A stretch of 64,000 nt of DNA from Zygnema circumcarinatum. Taxonomy: Eukaryota > Streptophyta > Zygnematophyceae > Zygnematales > Zygnemataceae. Below the pieces are notes generated by a model. It saw only the letters and a list, made by a program, of their open reading frames with translations. It searched no databases and had not been told where the DNA came from. The stretch spans positions 3,040,316 to 3,104,315 of the forward strand of contig CM074808.1 in assembly GCA_037447605.1 (NCBI GenBank). The letters run 5' to 3'. Of this stretch, positions 54,312-64,000 are shown piece by piece (positions within the stretch are counted from its first letter, which is position 1; every line of letters starts with the position of its first letter). A program made the translations under genes and the position numbers.

Positions 54312-57131
54312 ATGGAGAAGAAGGCGAAAGGGTCGAAAATTCAGCTTCAGGGATGGCACATTGTGGCATGTTATGCCCTATGCATTCTTCTTCACGCTGT
54401 TGCAGTTATGGGCGATATCACAACCTTTGGAGTGCTTCTTCTCACTGCGTCCGGAGTTGCAGCATCTCCTAACGCGATGCCGGTTTTTGGTGGAGGCACA
54501 AATATTCGACTGGACGGGAGAGCAGCCGCGACATTCATGCAGCATGGACTCAACAAGAAGGGACTGAACTTCGGTCGGACGTGCAGTAACTGTGTCCTTT
54601 ATGAGGGCTGGCGTATGTCTAGGGGTTTGGTTTCATGGCAAGTCATTACAGATTTCATTATTGGAGTGGCATACATCTCCGTTCCGATACAGCTGTATTT
54701 CTTTCTGAAGAAGGTCAAGGTGCGGCCAGGAACTCGTTGTTGGCCCTTTCCTCTTCTGAGAAATAAAACTGCTATGAACTTTCCCTTATCGCATGAGGAG
54801 ATTCGGAGAATTCTCGACTCGCGACTTGATCAATTGGAATGAATTTCTGGACTTTCGAAAGCATGATGAATAAATTAGGACTGTTTCATACAAAAAACAT
54901 GTTGTCGGTTGTCGAGCTTGCATTTTATTTCTCGTCTGGCAGCTCCTTTTGTGAGCTTTGCTTAAGCGGGTGGGCTTAAGTGGTGCTATAGTGGGGCTGG
55001 GAGGTGCAGTCTGTACCATATGCTCCCATTCTTCTACAGTTCGGTGCCTTTATCACCATGTCTGGGTGAGTTCTCCACTCTCCTTTCTCTTTCTAGATGT
55101 TCAGTCTGTGCGTGAACAGTCCCCTGCTAATGGAGGATGGTGTTACAGGAGTGGGCAACCTGTTTTTAGAGCAGGAGTTGAATTCAGTAGCAAGGGCAGT
55201 TCCAGTGGGGTTAGGTCCGAACAGTTTGGTCACAGAACTGTTACTCTTTTTTGCAGAACCTAGTATGGAGGCTAGGGTGAAGATTTCGCAGTTCTTCACA
55301 TTAGCTTTTCAGCTATCTGAGCCTTATCATGGTGGCTTATTTTTTATATCGACATTGTACGTGCATAGTCGAAGCTGAGAAAGGTCTGTTGCCAATAGAT
55401 GGCGAGAGAGTGTGTCAGACTTTGTCGTGTTTTATGGGTTCGGGAACGGTCCTGACAGCAGTAGAGCTCATATTCTTCCAGACTTATCTAGAACCTTTCA
55501 GGTTACAATTTACTTGATAGATATGGTTTGTCCGTGTCACAATATTGCAAATTGATTTTTCAAGAAACAGCTGAACGTTTTGAGACTTGTCAGACACTAA
55601 TGCAAGGGCTCTGCAGCCTCGAAATGGAAGGATAAACCATATCCGAATAAGTTTGAGTTAGCCGATGGAAAGGACATCAATGAAACATTGCGCATCTGCC
55701 TGTGTCTGAGCACTCATTATATGTATAGGTCTCGCCCATCCTTGACCTCTAAACCGGAAACAACAAGGTATATGAATCTCACGGAATCTATTATATCACG
55801 CTCTCTTTCGTTGGCCTGTTCTGTATGTACCAGCTCTGTTGTCACCAACTCCTTGAATCCTGCTGTTATCATTTTGCAGAATCTCTCACTTCCTCAACCT
55901 GTGGACCTATGGCGGCCTGCCACGTGTCCTCATGCTAGTCATGACGGGCCTGAAGCTCCTCTCAGCGTTCGTCTCCTGCACTGCGGCCATCACTCTCGTG
56001 GGCCTCATCCCTGACCTCCTCGGAGTACACCAGCGAGAAGTGTTCCTGCAAGAGAAGGTGCCTGTCATCCCTCCACCTCCTCCTCCTCCTCCTTCTCCTC
56101 CTCCTCCTCCTCCTCCTCCTCCTCCTCCTCCTCCTCCTCCTCCTCCTCCTCCTCCTCCTCACATCGTTCAAAACCTCAACCTAGACATAGCCTCCAATGC
56201 CGGAAGCAGAACATAATTCCTTCTTAATGAGGGGGGAAACGAGTCTGCTTCAGGTAGATGCCCTGGACGAGGAGGTTCTGAGCGTTCTTGGGCTCGAAGA
56301 CACGGCTGCAAAAGTGCGAACAATCACAGCCGCCATCCGCAGCACTTTGGACCGCGATGTGATCGGCTCTACCGCCTGTACGGAACTGAGGGAGCTTCTG
56401 AAGCTGGAGAATGTGGCCCTATGGCTTCCCACCCGGCAGGGGACTGCCTTGGAGTTGGTCTATGAGAGCGAACGGCGGCAGACGCCGGCACTGGCACAGA
56501 TTCCCGTCACAGACCCCACTGTTCAGGAGGTGAGAGACACTCATCGCTCTCTGGGAAAGAGAAGATGATGTGCTTCTGTTGTACCCAGCGCATCACGTTT
56601 CTTTCGAAACGTTCCAATAAATACCCAAAAAAAGTAGTCCAATACCTACTTTTGGCTTTTTTTTTTAACATTTCAATCCTGCTGCAATAACGGCCGGCAG
56701 GGTGGAGAAGAGTCTGCTGTTGTTGTTGTTGCGATAAGTTTCATCTTCCCGGGTCCAAAATTTACCGCGTTCGATTAGCGTCCTCTTCTTCTGAGCCCCC
56801 TTCTCCCCTTGTCCCCTCTCTCCCCTCTCTCCCCTCTCTCCCCTTCAGGTAGTCGCGAGCGGCCATGCTTTGGTGATATCGGAGGCGAGTCAGATTGCTC
56901 TTACCAGCTCTCTGTTCGCTGCGGCGGAGGCAGAGTGCGTGGCGGCTGTGGCCGTACCGCTGCTGAGCGGAGTGGAGGTGGCGAGCAACCCAATGGCCAA
57001 CCTCGCACACTCGCAGAGCATCTCCTTTGCGCTCATGCTGCTCGTTCTGCCGCCCAAGGGGGGCCGCCATTGGCACCCTGATGTCCTGGAGGTCGCGGAA
57101 ATACTAGCGGATCAGGTGACAACAGGACATA

Positions 57132-57215
<84 letters not shown>

Positions 57216-60200
57216 CTGCTCTCACTCTCCCTCTCTCCATCGCTCCAGGCAAGGGGAGTGTGAAGTAGTGGATTGGGATAATAGATTAGCCGAATGCCAA
57301 GTATAGTGGAGGTTCTACGGTCGAAAGGCTTGATGGGTGGGGCATGAGTTGTTCCAACTTCATCTCTTCTGCACACTGAAGGGAGAACTGGGATCTGGCA
57401 ATCTTGTGGAACATTTGCAAGCAAATTTATTTAACAGTGACTACTTCCCAGGTTGCAGTCTACTCTGCCTCCTCACTAGAACTGGCAGTGGTGCATCGCA
57501 TGAAAGCCCTCTCACTCTCGACCCCAAATCAAAACCAAACTGCAGTTCTACATTCCCCCATAGCCCTTACCCGCAGCCCCTCGCTTGCAGGTAGCGATGG
57601 CCCTCTCCCACGCAGCCGTTCTGGAAGAGTCACAGCGCATTCGTGAGCAGCTCGCCGAGCAGGGGAAGAGTCTCCGCCTCGCGGAGTTTGAGGGCAAGTC
57701 GGCAGTTCGTGCTCGCGACAATTTTCTCACGGTACAGGCTGCAGTTGCCCTCTCCTCTTTCCTCCTCTTTTTGTATCTCCTTCTCCCCCTTTCCTCCCCT
57801 ACCTCCCCTTTCTCCCTTTCCCCCTGCAAACACAAAAAAAATGTAGGTCCTTTGTTTATTCATTTCTTTCTCCGCAACCTGTCCATAGCCCATTCGTTGA
57901 AGTGGCAAGGGAGCTCCGGTTTTCTGCAGGTGATGAAACACGAGATGCGGACTCCCATGCATTCTATTACAGCTCTTTCGTCCCTTTTGGCTGAAGCCGA
58001 TCTGGAGGAAGAGCAGCACTCCATGGTGGAAACCATGGCGAGAAGCTCCGCCCTCCTCTCCACTCTCGTCTCCGACATTTTGGATTTTTGGCGGCTCGAG
58101 GACGACAGTGTGAGCCTGAAGGTGGAAGCATTTGAGCTCACGCTTGTGGTGAAGGAGGCTGAGACTCTAGTGGCTCCCATTGCAAAGGATAAGGGTTTGA
58201 CTCTCACCTTCAAGTCGGAGACGAACCTCCCTTCGAAGGTCACCGGTGACAGCAATCGACTCCTGCAAGTGTTGCTCAATGTGGTACGTCAGTCCTCGTT
58301 CCCTCTCCCTCTCCCCTCCCTCTCTACCCCCCTTCGCTCTCCCCCCCTTTTCCCCCTCCCCCTCCCTTTCTCCTCTCCCTCACTCCTCTCCCTCTCTCTT
58401 CATGTCATGAAGCCGCACAAGAGAAGAAAAACTCCTCCAAAGGTCCACCGCTTTCCGTCACCCTACACACCACACTAAATCACTAGAACCCAGAAGAGCT
58501 AATGAATCCACTCTCATGCCCCTTCCACCTTTGTGCGTTCACCTCCATTTTTTCCAGATCGGCAATGCTATCAAATGCACTGCCAGCGGGGGCTCGGTGA
58601 CGGTGTCAGCCTCTCTGGAGAAGATGGAGAGTGCCCGCGACGGGTTTGTTCTGAAGGCGGAGGCAGGACACGTGTTTGTGCGCTTTGAGGTGAAGGACAC
58701 GGGAGTGGACCTGCTGGAGAAGGACATTCCTCGCCTCTTCGAGAAGTTTCAGGACGATGATGGCACGGTTTCGAGGACGGGTTTAGGTCTTGCGCTCTCT
58801 CGGAAGTTTGTGCAGGTGGGCTGCCCTCACTTTCTCTTTGGAAGTCATGGAGGGGTCGTGAAGGGCCTCAGTAATGGATGAACTTTTTCTTGAAGGAAGT
58901 GAAGATGGCATTGACTTTAAATTCATCCGAGGTGGTCAGTTTCTTTGTGGATGGGAAATTGTGGCTGCATTCTATATCTAATGATGCTCAGGCCCGAAGG
59001 AAGGAGGTTTTGCATTCAGCGTAGGTTTACTCGGCATGGTAAGACCTGAATAACAGTCCCAGAGGTTTATGCGCTTACGGGACAGAAAGAGAGCGGACGA
59101 TGCCATCCCCATAAAAATGTGCAACAGTTTAATGTGAGAGAACTAAAGTTCTGAACAGTCTTCTGTTGGCGGTGCAGCTGAGCGAAGGACACATGTGGAT
59201 CGAAAGTGGAGGGCCGGGAGGAGGGGCAGCATGTAAATTCATTGTGCGGCTGAAGCTGGAGGAGGATGATGGGAAGGAGGAGGAGAAGGAGGACGAGTGG
59301 GACGTGCCAGACGTCAACTTTTATGCCTTGAGGGTGTGTTTTTCTTTTTTGTGAATTTCGGCTCTGTTGTTAGGTTTCTTGAGGTGTTTTAGCTCTTTCT
59401 TTTCGTTTTCTCTTTCTTTTTCTTCTTTTTCTTTTTCATTTCTGTTTTTCTGTGCGAGTTTAAGTAGTGGGCCTTGTCGACAGATTCTTCCAGTGGTCCA
59501 ATCCTCTCATGCTCCTCACTCTTCCGTTCGTTCTGCCTCCCGCTCCCTCCTTCTGTCCTTCTCATTCTCCATTCTCAGTGCACTTCTAATGCAAGGAGCG
59601 CTTGCAAGGAAAATGGGCAAGTGGCGAGTAGTCATTCTGCTGCACTGTCTGATTCATGTCCATAATTCATGTACCGCTTTGCTTATCTGCAGATCATGGT
59701 GGTGGACGATAACATGATCAACCGGCTGGTGACAAAACGCCTCTTGGAGAGCATAGGCAGCAGCACAAAGGTGGTGGACTCTGGGAAGGAGTGTCTGCGG
59801 CTGCTGAAGGAGCGGTCAGATGAGGAGGACCCATATGATGTCCTCCTCCTTGACCTCATGATGCCGGAGGTTGACTTTTTTCCTTTCCCACTTGCTGTTG
59901 CCTCGTTAGTCTCTTACATTGATGTGATGAAGATTCTGCTTGTGATCGATAACCGAAGATTTTGTTAATGAACGCAGAAGTATGATACCGTGTGTCGGTG
60001 TCCTGTTGTGGGCTAAGCAGAGTTGGGTTGTACATGGTGCTGCAGATGGATGGATACACTACGGCGAAGAAAATTCTGGAGGAAGTTCCCGAAAAGAACC
60101 GGCCTGTCATAGTTGCCCTTACTGCAAATGCAGACGAAACCACGAAGGAACGATGTTTAGAGCACGGAATGGTGGGAATGATCACGAAGCCCATCTCTCT

Positions 60201-60255
60201 CAACCCTCTTCGTGACATTCTCGGGAAGATGTTGGACAGCAATGCAAGGAAGTGA
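54312..60255 (+). CDS. ETR: Ethylene receptor (ETR1-type hybrid histidine kinase) with Ser at the Cys65 position
   Basis: Eleven exons join in frame to 826 residues: 54312-54719, 55010-55065, 55880-56057, 56254-56529, 56849-57115, 57591-57731, 57930-58283, 58558-58815, 59178-59333, 59693-59869 and 60046-60255. An extra hydrophobic segment (about 15-45) precedes the sensor, as in subfamily-2 receptors. The three-helix ethylene domain has TDFIIGVAYISVPIQ and FGAFITMSGISHFLNLWTY. With a constant offset of 89 to Arabidopsis ETR1, Asp25, Tyr32, Pro36, Ile62 and His69 are kept, Ile35 is Val and Cys65 is Ser154. A GAF domain follows (IRSTLDRD, ENVALWLPTR, ADQVAMALSHAAVLEES). The kinase keeps His446 (VMKHEMRTPMHS), the N box (IGNAIKCT), G1 (DTG) and G2 (TGLGLALS). 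The receiver keeps Asp703/704, phospho-Asp752 and Lys805. It probably sits in the ER membrane. The start is the first ATG of the frame; GTG 21 bp upstream was rejected. Confidence 0.95.
56074..56160. repeat. (CTC)n/(CCT)n microsatellite in receptor intron 3
   Basis: About 25 CTC units lie in the intron 56058-56253. Read through, they would encode poly-proline, but splicing LQEK|VDALDEEV restores the ETR1-like coiled coil exactly, so the repeat is intronic. Confidence 0.9.
57131..57236. repeat. (CT)n microsatellite in receptor intron 5
   Basis: An almost pure CT run, interrupted by TTT and CCC, just after the exon 5 donor at 57116. Confidence 0.9.
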
Positions 60256-61137
60256 GGAGCCAAACCCGGAAAAGCACGGGGAAAACAAAATTAAATAAAT
60301 GTGACTTGTTGTTCTGCTAGAATAGGACTTGTTTAGGAACTTAAATCAGCTAAAACAAATATGGTTCTCGCCACGTAGCCGTGGAGGGGGGGCTCCGGCA
60401 GAGTAGGTATTGGCTCTGGGGAATTGGAGAACAAAATGCAGAAAGAGGCAACTTGGTAGGTATGCAGGTGGAAGAGGGTTCGCTAGGGTTACTGGTGTAT
60501 GTTAGGACCAAAGGCATGAAAGGACGGGCGATTTGTGGTCTCTCCCTCTCCCTCTCCCTCTCGCTCCACCCCCATCGCTCCCCTTCTCCTCCCCACCCCC
60601 CACCACCCCCACCCCTACCCTCGCCCAGCCCCTACCCTCGCTCCTCTCCACTCCTTCCCCTCGTTTCAAAATTTTGAATTTTGAAAGCCTTCAAAAAAAC
60701 TCGAAAACAGACAAGGTCTTTCATGGACTTCGTGTCGGCATCACCAGTTAAGCAGCTGGAGCATCCGAGTCTGCTGAAGCATGGCACGAATTATAATGGA
60801 CGCTTAATCAGATGGAAGTGTCAACGGTCACATGTATGTACACGCGCCAAGAAAGTGAAGCGCTTGTCACTACAACTCACAAAGCGACTCCTTCCCCACA
60901 TCAAATAACGAGACCATTAACGCGCCTATTCCTTCCACAGAACTGGACAGCAGCAGTACTTCCCCGCCCCTTTTTCTACTTCACATCCTATCCCTCTTTC
61001 TGCGTCACCTCTCCAAACCAACCCTCAGCCACGCCTATCAACACTTCAACTGTACAATGCAACCGACCAGCCTCAAACCCTGATCTGAAATCCTAATCCC
61101 AGACCCTCAGTCTGAACCCTAACAGCCCTGCCTGAGT
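60256..61137. other. Gene-free spacer downstream of the receptor
   Basis: Contains the receptor 3' flank (AATAAA-like word near 60293), a CT/CCCCAC-rich run at 60541-60665 and telomere-like CCCTAA words near 61075-61130. No gene is seen. Confidence 0.5.
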
Positions 61138-61413
61138 CTATGGCTCCCCCCCCCTCCCCTCCTGCCCTTGCACCCCGTACCGCCTCCGCAGCGTGCGGTA
61201 CTTGTGGAGCCGTGCGAGCGCCTGGAGCTCCCTCACCACGTGCTCGCCCCGCTGCAGGGCGGCGACACGTGGCGCCTCCCCGTCCTCCAGCGGCCGCCGG
61301 AAGGCCTCCTTGGCCCGCCGCCGGACCTCCGCCAGGCCGCCCGCCCCGGGGTACTGCCGCCCGGCCAGGAGCAGCCGCTTGTACAGCTGGCGGGCCGCGG
61401 GGCTCAGCGCCAT
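61138..61413 (-). CDS. LYR-motif (Complex1_LYR) protein, single exon
   Basis: A 91-residue basic protein starts MALSPAARQLYKRLLLAGRQ. The family motif L-Y-R followed by R...P is present as LYK-R with RQYPG. Then come an Arg/Ala-rich helix, an invariant-like aromatic/basic segment and LHKYRTLRRRYG at the end. LYR proteins are small mitochondrial three-helix proteins that bind acyl carrier protein and help assemble respiratory complexes or Fe-S clusters; which assembly factor this is cannot be said. The Met before ALSP was chosen because the family starts there; the frame is open 46 codons farther upstream. The gene is very GC-rich. CACGTGG G-boxes lie over and just upstream of the start (near 61429 and 61479). 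Confidence 0.72.
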   Translation of the reverse strand: MALSPAARQLYKRLLLAGRQYPGAGGLAEVRRRAKEAFRRPLEDGEAPRVAALQRGEHVVRELQALARLHKYRTLRRRYGVQGQEGRGGEP

Positions 61414-61650
61414 GGCCGGGGTGCGCGACACGTGGCGTTCAGCGTGGACGAGGAAGGAGAGGGCGCTTGGGAAGCCGACACGTGGCGGTCGGTGGCGGAA
61501 CGTCGGGGGGAAACCCGGAAAAGGCTTTCCATGAGGTCTCTCAGGCGACAAAATCAGTTCGCCGTTTTACGGAGCGGGAACGAAGCAGATTCCAGAGGAG
61601 GGACCCGATTTGCTTTTTTTCCTCTTTGAAGGATTTTGATCTTTAAAATT

Positions 61651-62601
61651 GGGTAGTGATATTTCCACCCCTTTTTTGGATCCAAACACCCCTTCCCGGC
61701 CGGGCAGATTTCAAAAAGGATTAAAAACGGAAAATGCCTTTTTCACACCTTTTTGGAATCGATACCCACCCTCCATCGGCAGATTTTATTTTTGCGAAAC
61801 AAGGAAAATGATAACCCGTCACCCCATTTTGAATATCCCGCCTACCTGAATTTTTTTTCACGCGTGCGGTCAATCGCAGCCGTCGATTCCCTCGCAGATC
61901 GCAACACGGCAGATCATCATTTGATCTGCAGCCGGGCTCGGTCACAGCGAATGGCACGTGCCCACGTATCCCGCCAAAGTCACCTCAAAAGTTTGTCCGT
62001 ACAAATGTCGTACGGTCGCAACTTTGAGGAGCCCAAAATTTCGTACATTGAGAGCTTGGACAAATCAAAATTTTCTACGTCAAAAATGTAACACGTGGCA
62101 GCTGTTGATTGGCTGGGAGCTAACAATGACGAGATCTTGGGCCGAGGGACGCGCGCACTCGCACGTGCGATCCGGCTTTGACGGGACTCGTGGGCGCTTT
62201 CCATTCGCTAAGATCGAGCCCGGCTGCAGATCGAACGGTGACCTGCAGTGGTGCGATCCTCGAGGAAATTGACAGCTGCGATTGACACACACGTGTGAAG
62301 GACGGACACCCGCGAATGATCTCGTGGCGGACGGATCTTCAACTTCGAGCGGATTCGGGCTGGCAGATATTTCTTTCCCTCACAAAAAAAAAATTCAGGG
62401 AGGCGGGATACAGTATTCAAAATGCAGTGACGGGGTATCATTTTCCTTGGTTAGCAAAAATAGAATCAGCCGACGGAAGAAGGTGGGTATCGATTCCAAA
62501 AAGGTGTGAAAAAAGCATTTTCCGTTTTGAATCCCTTTTGAAATCTGCCCGGCCGGGAAGGGGTGTTTGGATCCAAAAAAGGGGTGGAAATATCACTACC
62601 C
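61651..62601. mobile_element. Foldback/hAT-like non-autonomous element, copy 2 (8-bp TSD TTAAAATT)
   Basis: Same inverted ends (GGGTAGTGATATTTCCACCC) and inner arms as copy 1, total 951 bp. TTAAAATT at 61643-61650 repeats at 62602-62609. Differences from copy 1 are scattered small changes. The insertion lies just upstream of the LYR gene's start side. Confidence 0.88.
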
Positions 62602-62609
62602 TTAAAATT

Positions 62610-63554
62610 TCAGCCCGGCCATTTCCGCAGCCCATCAATTTTTTTGGCAGTTTGCGGGGGAGGCGCATCTAGGCGGGGGAGTCGTTCAAGACGAGGCCTG
62701 ATGACGTCATTGAGCCATTATTTTCGCGTTTGTCGTTTTGTTCATTCGCATTGTCAACGGCCAGCGGCCGATCCGGCCCGGGCCGTGTCGGTGTCGCTTG
62801 TCGTCTTGCGCGCGCCTGCCGCGGCCGGGGCGCCGCTGCCTGCAGAGACGGCCGGGCCGCCAGATCGACGTTGAGATGCGGCGGTCTTGCGGGCGGGATC
62901 ATCGTGGCCGTTCATCGTCCCGCCAAGCAGGGCGGACAAGGACGGCGTCCCTGCTGGGGAGGACCCGTGTGAACGGGTCCCAAGGTCTCTTGGTACAAAT
63001 CCGCAATTAAATTCTAAAAATGTGCTGAAAAATTCCGGGCCGAAAAAAGAGAAGGAGCTCGCCCGCCCGCATGCCCCCTGCTGACGTCAGCGAGCGCGCA
63101 TCCCGAGGCCGCGTGCCGCGTGCGGCCAAGCCCCGCGCGGGCCGTTGGGAGATCCGCCGCCCGACACATGCCTTTTGTCGAGTAGCGAAAGTCAACGTGC
63201 ACGGGCCGGGAGGCATGTTCGCGCTTTCCAAGTGGCGCAACTGCCAGCACAAATATCACACCGACTATCCGAGCTGGCGCGCAGCCCGCGCTTCACGGCG
63301 GGACGCGGGCGGCCGTCTGGTCGGTGTCGGTACGGACGGGCAGATTCGGGCACGCGGACGTTGGAATTGCGCCACGTGCGCAATCTGACTGGTCCACGTG
63401 TCCACGGCAGGTGTTCAGCCTCCGTAAAGCGCCCCTCCCAGATGTGCCCGGCGTCACGTGGTGCACCACGTGGCAGGCACCGATTGGCTGCGGCCAGCCC
63501 GACCGAGACCCTCAGAGCCCTCAGAGCTGGGAGGCTCCGTTCACGCTGCAGTCC
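62610..63554 (+). promoter_or_regulatory. GC-rich spacer and promoter with G-box cluster for the right-end gene
   Basis: Within 63370-63485 there are several CACGTG words (GCCACGTGCG, TCCACGTGTCC, GTCACGTGGT, CCACGTGGCA), followed by a CCAAT-type ATTGG near 63482, 70 bp before a start codon at 63555. The rest is GC-rich with no recognised gene. Confidence 0.5.
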
Positions 63555-63685
63555 ATGGCGGCGGAGGCGGGGAGGGGGAGAGGAAGGGGGAGGGGGAAGG
63601 TGGGGAAGGTGGGGCAGGAGGCGGCCATGGCCATGGCGGCCAACAACTCGCCTCCCGAGGACCCGGGCCAGAGCACGCACGGCAG
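63555..63685 (+). CDS. Putative first exon of an unknown gene
   Basis: ATG in good context (TCCATGGCGG) opens a frame MAAEAGRGRGRGRGKVGKVG... and ends at a consensus donor GGCAG|GTGAGA. The peptide is Gly/Arg/Ala-rich and low in complexity, like many GC-rich plant N-termini. No domain is recognised, and the next exon was not found before the window ends. Confidence 0.4.
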
Positions 63686-64000
63686 GTGAGAGCGGGCCGA
63701 TAACTTCACGTAGTTCACAAACTGCGGGGGGGCAGTGACGATGGGTCCTTCCTTAGCTTACTTTTATGTGTTTAAGGCCACTGATGTTTCCTTGGATATT
63801 TCGATAACTGCTGCGAAATATAAGGCTGAATGAAAACTAAATGAAAAAAATAGTGACTTGCAGTCCTGTAATGTGAAGCTGCCCTGCAACCGGTGAGAGG
63901 CAGGTCCGGCCAAGCACCCGCAGTTCCAGGTTCTATGTATCCACCCCGTTTCGCGCAACGGACTAACGGAATCTCCCCGTTCCATGTCCGCAGTCCGTCA
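63686..64000. other. Unassigned right end, probably intron 1
   Basis: No coding exon is recognised. The sequence becomes AT-richer after 63740, as expected for an intron. Confidence 0.3.

Noticed and set aside
56058-56253. Poly-proline insertion in the ethylene receptor
   Set aside because: Joining 56057 to 56254 gives a match to the ETR1 coiled coil with no gap, so the repeat is intronic.
61414-61551. 46-codon N-terminal extension of the LYR protein as mitochondrial presequence
   Set aside because: LYR proteins normally start just before the LYR helix, and the extension is in GC-rich sequence where open frames are common; not excluded experimentally.

Overview
The window is a piece of a nuclear genome from the green (streptophyte) lineage. 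Its genes carry many GT-AG introns of about 60-900 bp and encode plant-type proteins: an ethylene receptor of the ETR/ERS type, the ECR1/UBA3 subunit of the NEDD8-activating enzyme, a TRM/LONGIFOLIA-like protein, a vicilin-like bicupin, a tonoplast-dicarboxylate-transporter-like SLC13 protein, a LYR protein and a CHD chromatin remodeler. Compact genes, mixed GC and unusual domain variants suggest a charophyte alga or an early-diverging land plant. The species cannot be fixed from the sequence.

Layout. 1-6.9 kb is a mosaic of duplications: a partial copy of an HSPA12-like HSP70 exon at the left edge, an orphan copy of a WWE exon, and a minus-strand WWE-WWE-PARP-like gene. 6.9-8.9 kb (minus) is the intact two-exon HSP70-like gene from which the left-edge copy derives. 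9.95-10.5 kb (plus) is a small two-exon WWE gene of the same family. 12.8-22.1 kb (minus) is a CHD helicase gene, divergent from an 11-exon SLC13 transporter gene (23.1-28.6 kb, plus) that has a large hexanucleotide array in intron 9. 30.1-32.7 kb (plus) is a seven-exon bicupin. 35.2-37.5 kb (minus) is the TRM-like gene, 38.7-43.1 kb (minus) ECR1, and 44.7-48.7 kb (minus) a membrane-anchored zeta-type P-loop kinase. 49-54 kb is transposon-rich and holds a 10-N gap flanked by an almost perfect 1.76-kb repeat, most likely an unmerged contig overlap. 54.3-60.3 kb (plus) is the complete 11-exon ethylene receptor. 61.1-61.4 kb (minus) is a LYR protein. 61.65-62.6 kb is a second foldback transposon, and a promoter plus first exon lie at the right end.

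There is no operon-like organisation; these are independent eukaryotic genes. I reconstructed exon structures by matching GT-AG sites, reading phase and family conservation. For ECR1, the SLC13 protein, the bicupin, the kinase, the TRM protein, the HSP70 and the ethylene receptor every junction keeps the frame. The most notable biology is an ethylene receptor that keeps all histidine-kinase and receiver residues but has Ser at the copper-ligand Cys position. Also notable are a locally duplicated WWE family with a PARP-like member whose catalytic triad is degenerate, and foldback elements with 8-bp target duplications.
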